Assembly (NCBI GenBank): GCA_930633525.1
Contig: CAKNFP010000001.1
Location: 496,001 to 560,000, forward strand
DNA: 64,000 bases
Direction of reading: 5' to 3'
Source: Hyphomicrobiales bacterium
GTDB lineage: Bacteria > Pseudomonadota > Alphaproteobacteria > Rhizobiales > Beijerinckiaceae
In this document: piece after piece, positions 55,574-64,000 of the stretch
Position numbering within the stretch: the stretch's first letter is position 1
Layout: each line of letters starts with the position of its first letter
Translations under genes and position numbers: made by a program
Notes under the pieces: model-generated
The model's database searches: none
The model's input: the letters and a program-made list of their open reading frames with translations, nothing else
Told to the model about the DNA's origin: nothing

Positions 55574-55636
55574 CTCGTCTTGCCCTCGTGCTGATCAGTC
55601 CGCGCGGGCTGCCCCGTCATTGTCTTGCCCCGTCAA

Positions 55637-56773
55637 TCATGGCGCGCCAGCGAATTCGGCCCGGATCGCGTCCGTGTGCTGTCCCAGCGCCGGCACGGGG
55701 CCGGGTTGAAGATCCCGCCGTGATGGCGAGCCGACACTCCGGAAAACACCGTCGGGAATGGCGACGTCGATGCGCCTGAGGGCGGGGTGGCTGGAGAGGT
55801 CCGCCACCTGCGAGACATTGGACCAGGCGAGCTGATGACGTTCGAGTTTCTCGATCATCGCGGCTTTGGTTTCGGCGGCGAAGATCGGCTTGATGATCGC
55901 GTCGAGGGCTTCGCGGTTGGCGACCCGCGACGGGTTGTCGGCGAACCGGGTGTCCTCCGCGAGGTCTGGCCTGCCCAAAACCCCCGCGCAGAACCGTGTC
56001 CATTCCTGCGGGTTCTGCACCACCGCGACGATCTCGCCATCACGGCAGGCAAAGGCGCCATAGGGATAGATGGCGGCGTGGCTCAGGCCGGCGCGTGGCG
56101 TGGGCTTGGCCGCATAGTCATGATGCAGCAGCGGCACGCTCATCAGGTCAGCCATCACGTCGAACATGGCGATCTCGATGGCCCGTCCCCGGCCGGACGC
56201 TGCCCGCTCGATCAACGCCTCGAGAATGGCGGCATGGGCGGTCATGCCCGTCGCGACATCGGCGATGGACACACCGACCTTGACGGGGGCGTCGGGCGTG
56301 CCGGTGACCGCGCAGAGGCCGCTTTCCGCTTGGATCAGCATGTCATAGGCGCGCATGTCGCGGAAGCTCGTGTCCTGGGCATAGCCGACGATGTCGACAG
56401 CGATCAGCCGGGGATGACGCGCGACGAGTTCCGTCGAGCCGAGGCCGAGGCGTTGGGTGGCGCCCGGGGCGAGATTCTGCACGAAGACATCAGCCCGGGC
56501 GATGAGCCGCTCGACAAGGGCGCGGTCCGCCTGATCCTTGATGTCGAGGACGGTGCTTTCCTTGCCGCGATTGAGCCAGGCGAAATAAGCGCTCGTGCCC
56601 TTCACGGCGCGGTCGTAGTGCCGCGCGGTCTCGCCGCCGGCGCGCTCGATCTTGATGACGCGCGCGCCTGCATCCGCAAGCCGCACAGTGCATGTCGGCG
56701 CGGCCACCGCCTGTTCGATGGCGACGACGAGCAGGCCCTTCAGAGGGAGGCCACTATCCTTCGGCAAGACCAT
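55637..56773 (-). CDS. class III CoA-transferase (CaiB/BaiF family)
   Basis: The 378-residue protein has the catalytic Asp in RAYDMLIQAESGLCAVTGTP (about 165), as in true family III transferases; the racemase-type His-Asp pair is lacking. The N-terminal LLVVAIEQAVAAPTCTVRLA and DAGARVIKIERAGGE match the family. GAGGA is 7 nt before the ATG at 56773, which lies 10 nt after the acyl-CoA dehydrogenase stop. A succinyl-CoA:dicarboxylate transferase role (itaconate or mesaconate) is suggested by the neighbouring Meh-like and CitE-like genes, but is inference. Confidence 0.86.
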   Translation of the reverse strand: MVLPKDSGLPLKGLLVVAIEQAVAAPTCTVRLADAGARVIKIERAGGETARHYDRAVKGTSAYFAWLNRGKESTVLDIKDQADRALVERLIARADVFVQNLAPGATQRLGLGSTELVARHPRLIAVDIVGYAQDTSFRDMRAYDMLIQAESGLCAVTGTPDAPVKVGVSIADVATGMTAHAAILEALIERAASGRGRAIEIAMFDVMADLMSVPLLHHDYAAKPTPRAGLSHAAIYPYGAFACRDGEIVAVVQNPQEWTRFCAGVLGRPDLAEDTRFADNPSRVANREALDAIIKPIFAAETKAAMIEKLERHQLAWSNVSQVADLSSHPALRRIDVAIPDGVFRSVGSPSRRDLQPGPVPALGQHTDAIRAEFAGAP

Positions 56774-56783
56774 GGCACGGTCC

Positions 56784-57956
56784 TCAATAGGAGCGCGGCA
56801 TGCCGAGCACATGCTCGGCGATGTAGCTCAGGATGAGGTTCGTCGAGATCGGTGCGACCTGGTAGAGCCGTGTCTCCCGGAACTTGCGCTCGACGTCGTA
56901 TTCCTCGGCAAAGGCGAAGCCGCCGTGGGTCTGGACACAGGCTTCCGCCGCGGCCCACGAGGCATCGGCCGCCAGCATCTTGGCCATATTGGCCTCGGCG
57001 CCGCAATCCTTGCCAGCCTCGAAGAGTTCGGCCGCCCGGTGTACCATCAGTTCGGCCGCCCGCATCTGCGCATAGGCCTTGGCAAGCGGAAACTGGATGC
57101 CCTGGTTCTGGCCGATGGGCCGCCCGAAGACCACCCGCTGGTTGGCATAGGCGGTCGCCTTCTCAAGGAACCACTTGGCATCGCCGATGCATTCCGAGGC
57201 GATGAGGATGCGCTCGGCGTTCATGCCCGAGAGGATGTAGCGGAACCCCTTGCCCTCCTCGCCGATGAGATTCTCAGTGGGGATGCGCACATTGTCGAAG
57301 AACACTTCCGTCGTCGAATGATTCATCATCGCGCGGATCGGCTGGATGGTCAGGCCGTTGTTCTTCGCCTCCCGCATGTCGAGGATGAAGACGGACAGGC
57401 CGTCGGTGCGCTTGGCGACCTCATCCTTCGGCGTGGTGCGGGCGAGCAGCAACATGAGATCGGAATAGGCGGCCCGCGATGTCCAGACCTTCTGGCCGTT
57501 CACGACATAGTGGTCGCCCCGGCGCTCGGCGAAGGTCTTGATGGAGGTGGTATCGGTACCGCTGGTCGGCTCCGTCACGCCGAAGGCCTGCAGGCGCAGT
57601 TCGCCGGAGGCGATCTTCGGCAGGTAGGCGCTCTTGTGCGCGTCGCTGCCATGCCGCACCAGGGCGCCCATGATGTACATCTGCGCGTGGCAGGCCGCGC
57701 CGTTGCAGCCTGCCCGCTGGATTTCCTCGAGGATGGCCGCCGCTGCCGAGAGCGGCAGCCCCGCGCCGCCATAGGCCTCCGGTATCAGCACCGAGAGATA
57801 GCCGGCCTCGGTCAGTTCCTGCACGAACGTCTCGGGATAGGCATCCTCCCGGTCGAGCTTGCGCCAGTATTCGCCGGGAAACTGCTCGCAGAGCTTGCGC
57901 ACCGCACCACGAATTTCGCGAATATCGTCCGTCTCGCCCGACATCTCGAAGGTCAT
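56784..57956 (-). CDS. acyl-CoA dehydrogenase
   Basis: The 390-residue flavoenzyme has GVTEPTSGTDTTSIKTFAER (about 125) and NGQKVWTSRA (about 153). The late IYEGT Glu is absent (LYQVAPIST). A Glu in GMNAERILIA (about 243) matches the base position of isovaleryl-CoA dehydrogenase. An isovaleryl- or short-branched-chain substrate fits with the carboxylase genes downstream. It is the first gene after the lysR gene, and the gap between them (58036-58054) holds a T-N11-A palindrome. Confidence 0.89.
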   Translation of the reverse strand: MTFEMSGETDDIREIRGAVRKLCEQFPGEYWRKLDREDAYPETFVQELTEAGYLSVLIPEAYGGAGLPLSAAAAILEEIQRAGCNGAACHAQMYIMGALVRHGSDAHKSAYLPKIASGELRLQAFGVTEPTSGTDTTSIKTFAERRGDHYVVNGQKVWTSRAAYSDLMLLLARTTPKDEVAKRTDGLSVFILDMREAKNNGLTIQPIRAMMNHSTTEVFFDNVRIPTENLIGEEGKGFRYILSGMNAERILIASECIGDAKWFLEKATAYANQRVVFGRPIGQNQGIQFPLAKAYAQMRAAELMVHRAAELFEAGKDCGAEANMAKMLAADASWAAAEACVQTHGGFAFAEEYDVERKFRETRLYQVAPISTNLILSYIAEHVLGMPRSY

Positions 57957-58035
57957 GCTATCCCACCCACGGCTTTCCTCGCCCTTTGGATAGCAAGGCG
58001 CGGCGCGGGCGTGAAACGCCGTCTCGCTATTTCAG

Positions 58036-58054
58036 ATATGCCGAAACGGCATAT
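58036..58054. promoter_or_regulatory. perfect 19-bp T-N11-A palindrome, candidate LysR operator
   Basis: ATATGCCGAAACGGCATAT is a perfect 8-3-8 palindrome containing the LysR motif T-N11-A (T at 58039, A at 58051). It lies in the 115-nt gap between the lysR stop and the acyl-CoA dehydrogenase start, both on the minus strand, 80 nt before the latter. Confidence 0.7.
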
Positions 58055-58071
58055 TTCGACGATTATAAATG

Positions 58072-58995
58072 CTATTCAAGGATGGCTTTCCAGCGGCCGG
58101 TCTCCACCAGCACGGCGACCTCGGCCACGGCCATCGCCGCGAATTGCCGGATGGCGGGCGTCGGCGGGCGGTCGACGACGCTGGCCAAGACGAGGCGGCG
58201 TGTGATCTCGGGTTCGACGATGGGCCGCGCCGAGAGCACCCCAGCCTCGACATCCGCGAAGACGGACAGGAAGGGCAGGATCGTCGCGCCGAGACCGCGA
58301 CGGACGAGGTCGATCTGCACCGGCAGCGAATCCGCCTCGACGACCGGCTCGAAGACATAGCCGGCCTGCGCCGCCACGCTGTCGATCAGGAGCCTCAGGC
58401 CATGCCGGCGGCTGGGCAGCACGAGCCGCAGGCCTGCGATTTCGGCGAGTGCCGCCACGGGCGCCGCGGCTGGCCGCTCCCCGGCCGGCTCGACGAGGAA
58501 CAACTGCTCGACCAGCAGGGGCTGAGACCGGATCGTCGATGGCAGCTTGTTCTCGTAGAGCACGCCGAGGTCGATCACGCCGCGCTGTAGCCAGTCCAGC
58601 ACATGCCCGCTGTAGCCGGAGACCACACGCAGTTTCACACGTGGATGCAGCCGCGAGAATTTCTCGATGAGCACGCCCGAGAGCACATCGGCCACTGTCG
58701 GCGGCATGCCGAAGGATACCTCGCCGCTGAGGACCGTTTGTTCGGATCGGATCTCCGCCCGCGCCTGCTCGATCTCGCGCAGGATCACGGTGGCGCGCGC
58801 AAACAACGCCGCGCCCTGGTCGGTCAGCTCCACGCCCCGGCCGTGCCGGCGAAACAGCTGCGCGTCGACTTCGGCTTCAAGGGCCTGGATCTGGCGCGTC
58901 AGCGCAGACTGGGCGATGTGAAGTCTTTCAGCCGCGAGGCTGATGCTTCCAAGTTCCGCAACATGCACGAAGGTACGTAATTGCTTGACTTCCAC
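58072..58995 (-). CDS. LysR-family transcriptional regulator
   Basis: The 307-residue protein has an N-terminal winged HTH (LGSISLAAERLHIAQSALTR, about 15-34, then QIQALEAEVDAQLFRRHGRG) and a periplasmic-binding-like effector domain (SGEVSFGMPPTVADVLSGVL about 90). I use the GTG at 58995; the open frame continues upstream but is not family-like. Unusually, it is not divergent from its likely target but lies upstream on the same strand. The T-N11-A palindrome just beyond its stop implies control of the acyl-CoA dehydrogenase operon. Confidence 0.9.
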   Translation of the reverse strand: MEVKQLRTFVHVAELGSISLAAERLHIAQSALTRQIQALEAEVDAQLFRRHGRGVELTDQGAALFARATVILREIEQARAEIRSEQTVLSGEVSFGMPPTVADVLSGVLIEKFSRLHPRVKLRVVSGYSGHVLDWLQRGVIDLGVLYENKLPSTIRSQPLLVEQLFLVEPAGERPAAAPVAALAEIAGLRLVLPSRRHGLRLLIDSVAAQAGYVFEPVVEADSLPVQIDLVRRGLGATILPFLSVFADVEAGVLSARPIVEPEITRRLVLASVVDRPPTPAIRQFAAMAVAEVAVLVETGRWKAILE

Positions 58996-59104
58996 CGATT
59001 CCCGTCTCGCCGCAGATGTCCGGACTATCGTCCTTCTACCTGAACCGGGCGCGCCAATCTCCAAGATGTTTGGGCGAAAGCCTCAGGCGGAGAGCCCGCC
59101 AACC

Positions 59105-60778
59105 TCAGGCGGTGCGATCGACCTTGCGGGAGAGCAGCGCGAAGGCGAGCGAGATCAAGGTGGTGATGCCGATCGTGACGGCGCTCATGGCCATGCCGAG
59201 CTGCACGGAGCCCTGGTCGAACTGGCGCCAGATGAAGGTGGCGATGGTCTGCATGCCCACCGGCGCGAGCAGGAGCGAGGCCACGAGCTCGCGCGACGCA
59301 ATCGCGAAAACGATCAGCATGGCGGCAACCAGGCTGGGCGCGATAAGCGGCAGCAGGATCCTCGTGAAGGTGACGATCGGCTTGGCGCCTGAGACGCGCG
59401 CGGCCATCTCGAGGCTTTCGCCGACCTGACGGAAGGCGGCATTGGCATACCGCACCGGGTAAGGCAGCAGGATGCAGCAATAGGCCAGCAGCAGGATCAG
59501 CGGGGTGTTGTAGGGGCTCGCCGGCCACCAGGGCTGGTTCCAGGCGAGGATCAGCCCGACCGCCACCACGACACCGGGAATGGCATTCGGCAGCACGGTC
59601 AGCGCATCGAGCACCTGCCGGCCCTTGAGTTTGGTGCGCACCACGAAATAGGCGGATGTCGCGCCGAGCACGCCGGTCGCCAGAGCCGTCGCCAGGCCGA
59701 GCAGGAGGCTGTTGCGCAGCGCCTCGATGCCCCCGGAGGCTCCCTCGGTCATGGCCAGGAAGTTGTCGATGCCGAGATTGGAGAGGGCGAGGCCGCCGGA
59801 GATCGTGCGCGAGAAGGCCGTTGCCAGGATGGCAAACAACGGCGCGATCGTCGACAGCAGCGTGACCCCCGCGAAGAGCAGGATGACCGGCAGGGTCCAG
59901 GCGCCGAGTGCGTGCCGCGTCGTATCCGCCGAGCGGCCGCCCACGGTTTCATACGACCGCGAGGACAGGAGCCAGAGCTGCAGCCCGAAGGCGGAAAGGG
60001 AGAGCGCGACCAGCACGAGCGAGAGCGCCGACGCGCCCGACAGGTCGATCGGCCAGTCGGAAACCCGCGTGTCGATGGCGGTGACGAGGACGTCGAAGCC
60101 GGCGCGGGCGCCAAGGGCCGCCGGCGTGCCGTATTCCTCGATCGTCATCGCGAAGACGATGAGCAGGCTCGCCACGATTCCGGGCGCGGACAAGGGCAGG
60201 GTGACGCGCAGGAAGGCCCGCCAGGGCGTGGCGCCGGAGACGCGAGCCGCGTCGGTCAGCCGGGTTCCGATGGCTCCCACCGTCCGCGACACTGCGAAAT
60301 AGATCGCCGGGAAAACATTGAGCGTCATGACGATCGCGACGCCCCAGAAGGAAAACAGGAGCTTGCCGAGATCGAACCCCGCGATCTGGAAGAGATAACC
60401 GCGCGGTTGCAGGGTCATGATCCAGGCGAGCGCCGCGATATAGGGCGGGATCATGAAGGGCACGAGCAGCAGGACATCCCACAGCGACGCGAGCGGCACG
60501 CGGAAGAGGGCGCGGATGACCCCGAGCGGAATGGCGATCAGCGAGGACAAGGCGACCACCACCACGCCGAGCGTGATGGTGTTCAGCGTCAGCCCCAGCA
60601 GCTTGCGATCGGAGAAGGCTTCGACGAGCGCGCTGAACGGCGCCGCCAGAGAGCCAGCGCCGAAGTTGGGAAAGATGGCTTGCAGCAGCACAAAGGCGAG
60701 AGGGAGCGCCACGACAACGAGGAGACCCGCCACTGTCGTAAGAACAAATCCCTGATCGGCGCGTCCCCCACTGATCAC
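59105..60778 (-). CDS. ABC transporter permease, two-domain FbpB type
   Basis: The 557-residue inner-membrane protein contains two permease domains in tandem, each with an EAA-type loop (LTDAARVSGATPWRAFLRV about 200; EMAARVSGAKPIVTFTRI about 465) and about six helices. One chain thus replaces the usual permease pair, as in ferric iron and related importers. It starts 6 nt after the binding-protein stop and is the last gene of the transporter operon. Confidence 0.9.
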   Translation of the reverse strand: MISGGRADQGFVLTTVAGLLVVVALPLAFVLLQAIFPNFGAGSLAAPFSALVEAFSDRKLLGLTLNTITLGVVVVALSSLIAIPLGVIRALFRVPLASLWDVLLLVPFMIPPYIAALAWIMTLQPRGYLFQIAGFDLGKLLFSFWGVAIVMTLNVFPAIYFAVSRTVGAIGTRLTDAARVSGATPWRAFLRVTLPLSAPGIVASLLIVFAMTIEEYGTPAALGARAGFDVLVTAIDTRVSDWPIDLSGASALSLVLVALSLSAFGLQLWLLSSRSYETVGGRSADTTRHALGAWTLPVILLFAGVTLLSTIAPLFAILATAFSRTISGGLALSNLGIDNFLAMTEGASGGIEALRNSLLLGLATALATGVLGATSAYFVVRTKLKGRQVLDALTVLPNAIPGVVVAVGLILAWNQPWWPASPYNTPLILLLAYCCILLPYPVRYANAAFRQVGESLEMAARVSGAKPIVTFTRILLPLIAPSLVAAMLIVFAIASRELVASLLLAPVGMQTIATFIWRQFDQGSVQLGMAMSAVTIGITTLISLAFALLSRKVDRTA

Positions 60779-60784
60779 GGCTGC

Positions 60785-61753
60785 TTACTTTCCGCCGGTC
60801 GCGGCGTTGAAGCCGGACAGGATTTCCTTGCGGGCCGCGTAGGCCTTGTCCGTGTCCACCGCGATGATCTTGAGGTCGCCGATCAACGGGCGGTCGGCCT
60901 TCACGTCGGTGCGCGCCGGCATCAGGTAGACCTTGGCGACCGCGGCCTGTCCCTCGTCGGACAGCACGTAGTCGATGAAGGCCTTGGCGCTTTCAGGCTG
61001 CTTGGACCAGTTGAGGATGAGCATCGGGCGCGGCGCGATCACCGTTCCGGAGGTCGGGAAGATGACCTCGATGCTCTCGCCCTTGGCGGCCCCGCCGAGC
61101 GAGATGTAGTCGACCGCGCCGAACACGGCAGCCTTGGCGCCCTGCAGCACCGGCGTCAGCGCGGCGGCATTGGCGCCGGCCACGACCATGCCGTTGGCGT
61201 TCAGGTTCTTGAAGAGCTGGAAGTTCTCGCCCTGCAGCGCGGCGACGAGCTCGAAGGTCGCGCCGGATTCAGCCGGGTCCGGCATGGTCACGAGGTCCTT
61301 GAAGGGCGGCTTGGCAAGGTCGGCCCAATCAGTCGGGCGCGGCGTGCCGCTCTTCGGGTTCCAGGCGATGGCGAGCGCAGACACGCCCTGCGCCACCGCA
61401 TCCTTGGTCTTCAGGAAGTCAGGCACCTTCGCCGCGTTCGGGCTGGTGTAAGGCAGGAGCCAGCCACGCTTGCTGAAGTCTGTCGCCGTATCCCAGGAGG
61501 CGGAGATCAGCACGTCGACGACCGGGTTGCTGGCCTCGGCCTCGATGCGCGCCATCACCTTGCCGGTCGTGCCCTGGAACACCGACACGGGGATCTTGGT
61601 CTTGGCCGTGAAGCCTTTCGCCAGGGTCTCGATGAGATTGGCCGGGCCGGCGGAATAGACCGTGATCTTGTCCTGGGCGGTGGCTGCCGTGGCGAGGCCG
61701 AGCGTGATCGCGCCGGCGATAAGTCCTTTGGCCAGAAATGCTCTACGCATCAT
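60785..61753 (-). CDS. ABC transporter substrate-binding protein (extracellular solute-binding family 1, Fbp-like)
   Basis: The 322-residue protein has a signal peptide (MMRRAFLAKGLIAGAITLGL, cleavage near ATAQD at 24-28) and the mature start KITVYSAGPANLIETLAKGF. The Tyr-Tyr iron ligands of FbpA were not found, so iron is not assured; phosphonate, phosphoglycerate or other anions are alternatives. The start overlaps the ATPase stop by 4 nt. Confidence 0.88.
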   Translation of the reverse strand: MMRRAFLAKGLIAGAITLGLATAATAQDKITVYSAGPANLIETLAKGFTAKTKIPVSVFQGTTGKVMARIEAEASNPVVDVLISASWDTATDFSKRGWLLPYTSPNAAKVPDFLKTKDAVAQGVSALAIAWNPKSGTPRPTDWADLAKPPFKDLVTMPDPAESGATFELVAALQGENFQLFKNLNANGMVVAGANAAALTPVLQGAKAAVFGAVDYISLGGAAKGESIEVIFPTSGTVIAPRPMLILNWSKQPESAKAFIDYVLSDEGQAAVAKVYLMPARTDVKADRPLIGDLKIIAVDTDKAYAARKEILSGFNAATGGK

Positions 61754-62880
61754 GGTGTCGTCTCCAGTGAAGCTGGACGGGCTGCCTCGCTCGGGAAAAA
61801 GCGCAGTCGGTCCATGGAAATTTTCAGGGCTATGGTTTCGCCGATCGCGGCGCGGCTGGGAGCGATCACGGTGACGGGCAGGCCGGGTGCACCGGCCCCG
61901 CCGAGGCGAACGGTCAGCAGATACTGATCCCCGCGGAACAACGCGCGTGTGACGGTGCCGGGGAGGGTTTGTGGCCCGGGGAGGCTGGGCACCAGCGAGT
62001 CGCGGCGCAGCAGCAGCCTGCCGTGTCGCGCTCCGTCCCCGCCGACCGGAAGCCGGCCAATGACCATGCGGGCCGCGGGGACATAGATGTCCCCCTCCCG
62101 GATCTCGACGTCCGCCATCGTGCCGAGGTGGAGGAATTCGCAGACATCCGGCGAAGCGGGGTCACTGACGAGGCGTTCCGGCGGATCGAGCTGAATGATC
62201 TTGCCGGCACGCATCACCGCAACCCGATCCGCCAGCCCGAAGGCTTCGGCGTGGTCGTGCGTCACATAGACTCCGCTGAGGCCGAGTTCGCGGATGAGCG
62301 AGGAAATCTCACCGACGAGGGATTCCTTCAGGTCGCGGTCGAGATTGGAAAGGGGTTCGTCAAAGAGGACAAGGCGCGGTTCGGACACAATCGCCCGCGC
62401 GATCGACACGCGCTGTTGCTGTCCTCCGGACAGAGATCCCGGCGAGCGGTCGGCAAAGGCCGCAAGGCCTACGCGGCGCAGGGCCTCGCGCGCCCGGCTA
62501 TCACGCTCCGCCCGTCCGACGCCGCGCATTTCCAGGGGAAAGCTGACGTTCCGGGCCACGCTGAGATGCGGCCAGAGGGCATAGTCCTGAAACACCATGC
62601 CGAGCCCGCGTCTCTCCGGCGGCAGCACCTTGCGGGCATCGGCATCGGCGACGATCTCGCCCCCGATGCGGATGCGCCCTCCCGTTGGCGAGAGCAGCCC
62701 GGCGATGAGCTTGAGCAGCGTGGTCTTGCCGCAACCGGAGGGGCCGAGCAACGCCAGGATTTCCGAGCCCCCGACGCTGACGTTGAGACGCTCGAGGATC
62801 GTCGCGGACCCGTAGGAAAAGGCGATGCCCTCCGCTTCGAGAGCGGGGAGGGCTATTGTCCTCGGTGGAGATTGAAACAC
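61750..62880 (-). CDS. ABC transporter ATP-binding protein (FbpC/PotA type)
   Basis: The ~376-residue ATPase has Walker A LLGPSGCGKTTLL, the Q-loop in GMVFQDYALWPHLSV, the signature SLSGGQQQRVSIARA and Walker B LVLFDEPLSNLDRDL, with VTHDHAEAF after it. A C-terminal TOBE regulatory domain follows. No ATG precedes the core, so I take the GTG at 62880; a TTG at 62997 would add 39 residues without family match. It is the first gene of a three-gene importer operon. Confidence 0.86.
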   Translation of the reverse strand: MFQSPPRTIALPALEAEGIAFSYGSATILERLNVSVGGSEILALLGPSGCGKTTLLKLIAGLLSPTGGRIRIGGEIVADADARKVLPPERRGLGMVFQDYALWPHLSVARNVSFPLEMRGVGRAERDSRAREALRRVGLAAFADRSPGSLSGGQQQRVSIARAIVSEPRLVLFDEPLSNLDRDLKESLVGEISSLIRELGLSGVYVTHDHAEAFGLADRVAVMRAGKIIQLDPPERLVSDPASPDVCEFLHLGTMADVEIREGDIYVPAARMVIGRLPVGGDGARHGRLLLRRDSLVPSLPGPQTLPGTVTRALFRGDQYLLTVRLGGAGAPGLPVTVIAPSRAAIGETIALKISMDRLRFFPSEAARPASLETTP

Positions 62881-63043
62881 GGTCTCAAATCGCAGTTGGC
62901 AGAATGACGGATTCCCGCGCCGGACTGGACCGCCGTGAGTTCTCGAACCCGCTTCTATGACGCTTGCATGACAGTTCGACGACAGTGGAGAGCGCAAGCG
63001 ACAGGCGCGCGCTCAGGCGTCGAGATCAGAGGGGATGAGGGAG

Positions 63044-63070
63044 GGGTGGCCCCGAAGCTGGGAGCCACCC
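63044..63070 (-). terminator. strong hairpin downstream of ppk2
   Basis: GGGTGGC (63044-63050) and GCCACCC (63064-63070) pair perfectly, with a further CCC/GGG inside the loop. It lies 26 nt past the ppk2 stop on the minus strand. A pyrimidine-rich but T-poor stretch follows. Confidence 0.55.
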
Positions 63071-63095
63071 TAAGCTACCCGGTAACCCAGGCTGG

Positions 63096-63995
63096 TCAGT
63101 ACAATTCCGGCACGTACATTTCGGGCGGCACCGGATGGCGGAGGTAGTCGGGATTGCGCACGCGCTCGGGCAGGACGATCTCGGGTTTCGGGACGTCTTC
63201 ATACGGAATCTGACCGAGCAGATGCGCGATGAAGTTGAGCCGGGCTCTTTTCTTGTCGACGGCCTGGACAACCCACCACGGTGCATGGGGCGTATGGGTG
63301 CGTTGCAGCATCTCTTCCTTGGCCCGGGTATAGTCCTCCCAGTGGACGCGGCTCTCCAGATCCATGGGCGACAGCTTCCACTGCTTGAGCGGATCCTCGA
63401 TCCGCATGCGGAAGCGGAATTCCTGCTCCTCGTCGGTGATCGAGAACCAGTACTTGAGCAGGATGATGCCGGACCGCGCGAGCATATGCTCGAAATCCGG
63501 AGCCGAACGGAAGAACTCCTCCAGTTCGTCGGGGGTGCAGAAGCCCATCACGCGCTCGACGCCCGCCCGGTTGTACCAGCTGCGGTCGAACAGAACCATT
63601 TCGCCCGCGGTCGGCAGGTGCGCGACATAGCGCTGGAAATACCACTGGTGGCGTTCACGCTCGGTCGGCGCCGGAAGGGCCACCACACGGCATATGCGTG
63701 GGTTGAGCCGTTGCGTAACCCGCTTGATCGCGCCGCCCTTGCCGGCGGAGTCGCGTCCCTCGAAGAGAATAACGACCTTCAGCTTCTTGTGCTGGACCCA
63801 GTCCTGCAGCCGGATGAGCTCATGCTGGAGCCTGAAGAGTTCCCGGAAATAGATCCGGCGATCCAGCATCGGACCGGCAGGCGACATGCCTTCCGCGACC
63901 AGGTCGTCCAGCCGATCCTCTTCGAGCTGCATCTCCAGCTCTTCGTCGAAACTGTCAGCGATCTCGGCTTTAATCCGGTCCAGATCGGAAGGCAT
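63096..63995 (-). CDS. ppk2: polyphosphate kinase 2 family protein
   Basis: The 299-residue protein has the PPK2 Walker A in FEGRDSAGKGGAIKRVTQRL (about 78-97) and Walker B in VLFDRSWYNRAGVERVMGF (about 135). YFQRYVAHLP precedes Walker B and the lid region is intact. PPK2 enzymes use polyphosphate to phosphorylate nucleoside mono- or diphosphates. The ATG is only 5 nt from the window edge, so its ribosome binding site lies outside; a longer N-terminus cannot be excluded. Confidence 0.92.
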   Translation of the reverse strand: MPSDLDRIKAEIADSFDEELEMQLEEDRLDDLVAEGMSPAGPMLDRRIYFRELFRLQHELIRLQDWVQHKKLKVVILFEGRDSAGKGGAIKRVTQRLNPRICRVVALPAPTERERHQWYFQRYVAHLPTAGEMVLFDRSWYNRAGVERVMGFCTPDELEEFFRSAPDFEHMLARSGIILLKYWFSITDEEQEFRFRMRIEDPLKQWKLSPMDLESRVHWEDYTRAKEEMLQRTHTPHAPWWVVQAVDKKRARLNFIAHLLGQIPYEDVPKPEIVLPERVRNPDYLRHPVPPEMYVPELY

Positions 63996-64000
63996 TGATA

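Noticed and set aside
59912..61927. 671-codon plus-strand frame opposite the permease and binding-protein genes
   Set aside because: Antisense shadow, Arg/Asp/His-rich with no domain.

Overview
The window is high-GC DNA, densely packed with genes and with many 4-nt ATGA start/stop overlaps. The gene content points to an alphaproteobacterium, most likely Hyphomicrobiales (Rhizobiales). The grounds are a Pha/Mrp antiporter with a fused AB subunit, a carboxynorspermidine/carboxyspermidine polyamine pair, many ABC importers and many acyl-CoA catabolic clusters. That placement is inference. No rRNA, tRNA, CRISPR array, insertion sequence or phage gene was found.

Layout. 1-9400 (+): the end of an SDR gene, an AlaX-type editing enzyme, then a probable sugar-acid/polyol operon: enolase-superfamily enzyme, GntR regulator, ABC solute-binding protein and two permeases (no ATPase gene), SDR, GlcG/HbpS-like protein and GMC oxidoreductase. 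9456-13696 (+): a GAF-Fis regulator without an AAA+ domain, an ExaC-like aldehyde dehydrogenase, a zinc alcohol dehydrogenase and a DUF779 protein, which together look like an alcohol/aldehyde oxidation module. 13920-16492 (+): two overlapping MFS transporters. 16553-22598 (-): phaG-F-E-D-C-AB, a multisubunit cation/proton antiporter. 22704-27413: a small XRE protein, TenA, the polyamine pair, a small ORF with a strong ribosome binding site, and a PtsN-like EIIA. 28207-32577 (+): enoyl-CoA hydratase, 3-hydroxyacyl-CoA dehydrogenase, IclR regulator and 3-oxoadipyl-CoA thiolase, matching the lower phenylacetate/adipate steps.

33779-49173 appears to be one regulon. A branched-chain-amide type ABC importer (livK-H-MG-F) diverges from an enoyl-CoA hydratase. 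Nine kb away, a seven-gene acyl-CoA operon (amidohydrolase, CoA ligase, fused CoA-transferase, SDR, enoyl-CoA hydratase, acyl-CoA dehydrogenase, alpha-methylacyl-CoA racemase) diverges from a tetR-maoC pair. Both divergent promoters carry two copies of the same 14-bp palindrome, so the TetR protein probably controls both. The substrate is unknown.

49351-57956 (-) is a methylcrotonyl-CoA-carboxylase type cluster: acyl-CoA dehydrogenase, class III CoA-transferase, mesaconyl-CoA-hydratase-like protein, carboxyltransferase, biotin carboxylase, MaoC and CitE-like lyase. Its make-up suggests combined leucine and itaconate/mesaconate breakdown. A LysR gene lies upstream with a perfect T-N11-A palindrome in the gap. 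59105-62880 (-) is an FbpABC-like importer, and 63096-63995 (-) a polyphosphate kinase 2.

The main signals for follow-up are regulatory: repeated palindromes tie regulators to their likely targets in six places. There are also enzymes whose usual catalytic or metal-binding residues are missing, a REP-like element, and a start region built of 18-bp tandem repeats.
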